Source: a virus
DNA: 63,240 nucleotides
Reading direction: 5' to 3' (one strand)
Virus record (IMG/VR): IMGVR_UViG_3300025144_000001
Span: 1-63,240 of that record
The position numbers were made by a program, and so were the translations under genes. Of the stretch, positions 62,096 through 63,240 are shown one piece after another. Position 1 is the first letter of the stretch. Each line of letters opens with the position of its first letter. Under the pieces are notes generated by a model. That model worked only from the letters and a program-made list of their open reading frames with translations. It was not told the DNA's origin and made no database searches.

Positions 62096-62455
62096 TTAAG
62101 CTTTCCCGTTTGCTTTGAGGCTTGCGATGGCCGCGTCTAGCTTGCTGCGGTGAGTCTCCAAGTCGTTGAGGATTAAGGATCGTGTTTCGTCAGGAGCGCG
62201 CAAATAGGCTTCCTCTATTATCTTTGCTAGTGTTTGGTCGCTTGTGGCGTATTCGCCAGCTAGGAGTTTGACGACTCCCATCTCGCTTAAGTTGATTAGA
62301 GAGCCCACTATTGCGTTGATGTTTGGGCGCGGCACGCGTTCACCCTTCGCCCTCGCAACCTTAACACTCTCGCCCTGCTCCCTCTCAACCTGATCGTGCA
62401 AAAGGTGGATGAGGTCTTTCCGCGCTTGCTTACTCACATACTCGACATACGACAA
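62096..62455 (-). CDS. Hypothetical helical protein
   Basis: 119 aa, start TTG at 62455 with GAGAGGG upstream. LHDQVEREQGESVKVARAKGERVPRPNINAIVGSLINLSEMGVVKLLAG... is all-helical with a C-terminal coiled segment (LETHRSKLDAAIASLKANG). Third gene of the rightmost unit. No family recognised. Confidence 0.6.
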   Translation of the reverse strand: MSYVEYVSKQARKDLIHLLHDQVEREQGESVKVARAKGERVPRPNINAIVGSLINLSEMGVVKLLAGEYATSDQTLAKIIEEAYLRAPDETRSLILNDLETHRSKLDAAIASLKANGKA

Positions 62456-62470
62456 TCTTACAGCCCTCTC

Positions 62471-62641
62471 TTACTCTTCATGTAAGAAAGCTAGTATTGG
62501 TTCTTTGTTGTAAACGTAGTCATTGATACCTTCAAAAGTTGTAGTGTAGCTATATCCGGCTGTAACTCTACCATCATATACGACGTGAATTTCGTATGCG
62601 AATCCTTTACCTAGCTCAAGTTCGAAGATTCGCTTCATCAT
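62471..62641 (-). CDS. 56-aa small beta protein
   Basis: MMKRIFELELGKGFAYEIHVVYDGRVTAGYSYTTTFEGINDYVYNKEPILAFLHEE, a four-strand-like pattern and helix. ATG overlaps the upstream TGA. Not recognised. Confidence 0.6.
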   Translation of the reverse strand: MMKRIFELELGKGFAYEIHVVYDGRVTAGYSYTTTFEGINDYVYNKEPILAFLHEE

Positions 62642-62829
62642 GTGTTTGCACCTGACACAAACCCTTTCTTATGAAGTCCTTGCCTACAACGAACACAGGT
62701 ATAACGATGTTTCTGACAGATTAAACGACAACCGCACCGACAGGTACATCTACGCTTTCTATAAGCTCTACTCATTCCCTCACGGATCTTCTTTGCTCTC
62801 CAAGCCCAGTATGCCTCACTATGGCTCAT
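62638..62829 (-). CDS. Cys-rich zinc-binding protein, first gene of the rightmost unit
   Basis: 63 aa. CTCRCGCRLICQKHRYTCVRCRQG contains seven Cys in 22 residues, in a basic context, enough for two zinc ions. It lies 36 nt behind a GTTTATAAGC box. Probably a DNA-binding early protein. Confidence 0.65.
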   Translation of the reverse strand: MSHSEAYWAWRAKKIREGMSRAYRKRRCTCRCGCRLICQKHRYTCVRCRQGLHKKGFVSGANT

Positions 62830-62864
62830 GCGCTTGCACCTGGCAAACAGTATAGGGCTCTCTT

Positions 62865-62874
62865 GCTTATAAAC
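62865..62874 (-). promoter_or_regulatory. TATA box GTTTATAAGC
   Basis: Identical over 10 bases to the box at 59997. Expected start of transcription lies about 25 nt downstream, giving a leader of about 15 nt to the ATG at 62829. Confidence 0.65.
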
Positions 62875-63240
62875 CTAGCGGCGAAAGTAATAGAGGGCTA
62901 TCCTACGATTTATTGGATGCGCAGGAATCGCTGGAGATAGAGGACTAATCCTTCGAAAGGGAAAGAGTGTTGAGAAAACCGTTTTCGGTAGGTTGTCTCG
63001 ACTTTCGGATGCTGTGAAACGATATGGGACGCTATGAAACGATATGATGATATGGCTATAACGCTGTTATAAAAAACAAAAAATCCTTCAGCCTTCAATC
63101 CCCGTACACCTGCTTCCTCCACCATACTCCGAAACCCTTGGCTCCAAACCTCTCGCCCTTCCAAGCGTCCTTCCCCGTTTGCGGCCGCGCCCTTCACCCT
63201 CCTTCACGCCAATGACCCGCTTCCACCACCACAGCTTCCA
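62875..63240. other. Right-end noncoding region with iteron-like repeats
   Basis: No convincing gene. GCTGTGAAACGATATG and GCTATGAAACGATATG occur exactly 20 bp apart (63011 and 63031), followed by further GATATG units, and TATAAC-GCT-GTTATA (63057-63071) with 6-bp arms. A pyrimidine-rich stretch fills 63090-63240. This may be an origin or an operator array; it could also join the noncoding left end. Confidence 0.5.

Noticed and set aside
62910-63197. 95-aa minus-strand ORF at the right end
   Set aside because: Low-complexity start, no ribosome site or promoter, and it runs through the iteron-like repeats and palindrome.
1-63240. Terminal direct repeats that would prove a complete circular or linear genome
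   Set aside because: The first and last ~60 bases share C-rich character only; no identical overlap was seen by eye.

Overview
The window reads as an almost complete genome (or integrated provirus) of a head-tailed dsDNA virus of archaea (Caudoviricetes-type, siphovirus-like gene order). The archaeal host is inferred from TATA-box promoters a short distance ahead of starts (the sequence GTTTATAAG occurs three times in the right-hand operons), a TFIIB-like zinc ribbon, an L40e-like zinc ribbon, an MCM/AAA+ type helicase, frequent TTG/GTG starts, and very many tiny Cys-rich or membrane proteins. A Bathyarchaeia/Thermoproteota-like host is only a guess. No tRNA, rRNA or CRISPR array was found.

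Layout. Nearly everything is on the minus strand and reads right to left. The exceptions are 122-855 (small zinc and HNH/ribbon-helix-helix proteins) and 54320-56031 (ribbon-helix-helix protein, membrane protein, tyrosine recombinase). On the minus strand from left to right: 0.85-11.0 kb tail module (small distal proteins, LamG/FnIII hub protein, Dit-like protein, 984-aa tape measure, tail assembly chaperones joined by a -1 frameshift at a T TTT TTA heptamer, major tail protein, tail terminator, head closure); 11.0-12.6 kb homing endonucleases and head-tail connector; 12.6-19.3 kb glycan cassette (split transketolase, NAD-sugar epimerase, UDP-sugar dehydrogenase, methyltransferase, three glycosyltransferases) lying inside the structural operon with homing/HNH endonucleases at both ends; 20.1-31.6 kb head and packaging module (encapsulin-like HK97-fold capsid protein, decoration protein, scaffold, DUF2213-like prohead protease, repeat protein, two glycosyltransferases, portal, terminase large and small). 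From 31.6 to 44 kb lies an accessory region rich in membrane proteins and hydrolases: trypsin-like protease, subtilisin-like protease, alpha/beta hydrolase, zincin, a large AAA-AAA-Lon fusion, a multi-sequon membrane glycoprotein, and a strongly folded noncoding RNA candidate at 36.4-36.5 kb. From 44 to 51.5 kb is DNA metabolism: a deoxyribosyltransferase-fold protein, a MazG-like Nmad1/DUF1599 protein, an AAA+ replicative helicase, a Cas4-like nuclease, a DNA methylase, a metallophosphoesterase and a PD-(D/E)XK nuclease. From 51.5 to 54.1 kb are winged-helix regulators and small proteins. After the integrase block, 56.1-62.8 kb is an early-type operon set of small proteins, including an LPD29-like protein, a ribbon-helix-helix protein, a small HExxH protein and many zinc ribbons.

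A large fraction of the genes are under 60 codons and were found by reading the gaps between larger genes. They are translationally coupled: stops and starts overlap as ATGA, GTGA or TTGA, and Shine-Dalgarno sequences of the GGTGA/GGAGG type are common, so internal starts were chosen where such a sequence sits at proper spacing. The two ends of the window are both noncoding (1-121 and 62830-63240) and face divergent operons, which would fit one control or origin region cut by linearisation of a circular genome; this is inference. Functional names come from motifs and general family knowledge, not from database searches.
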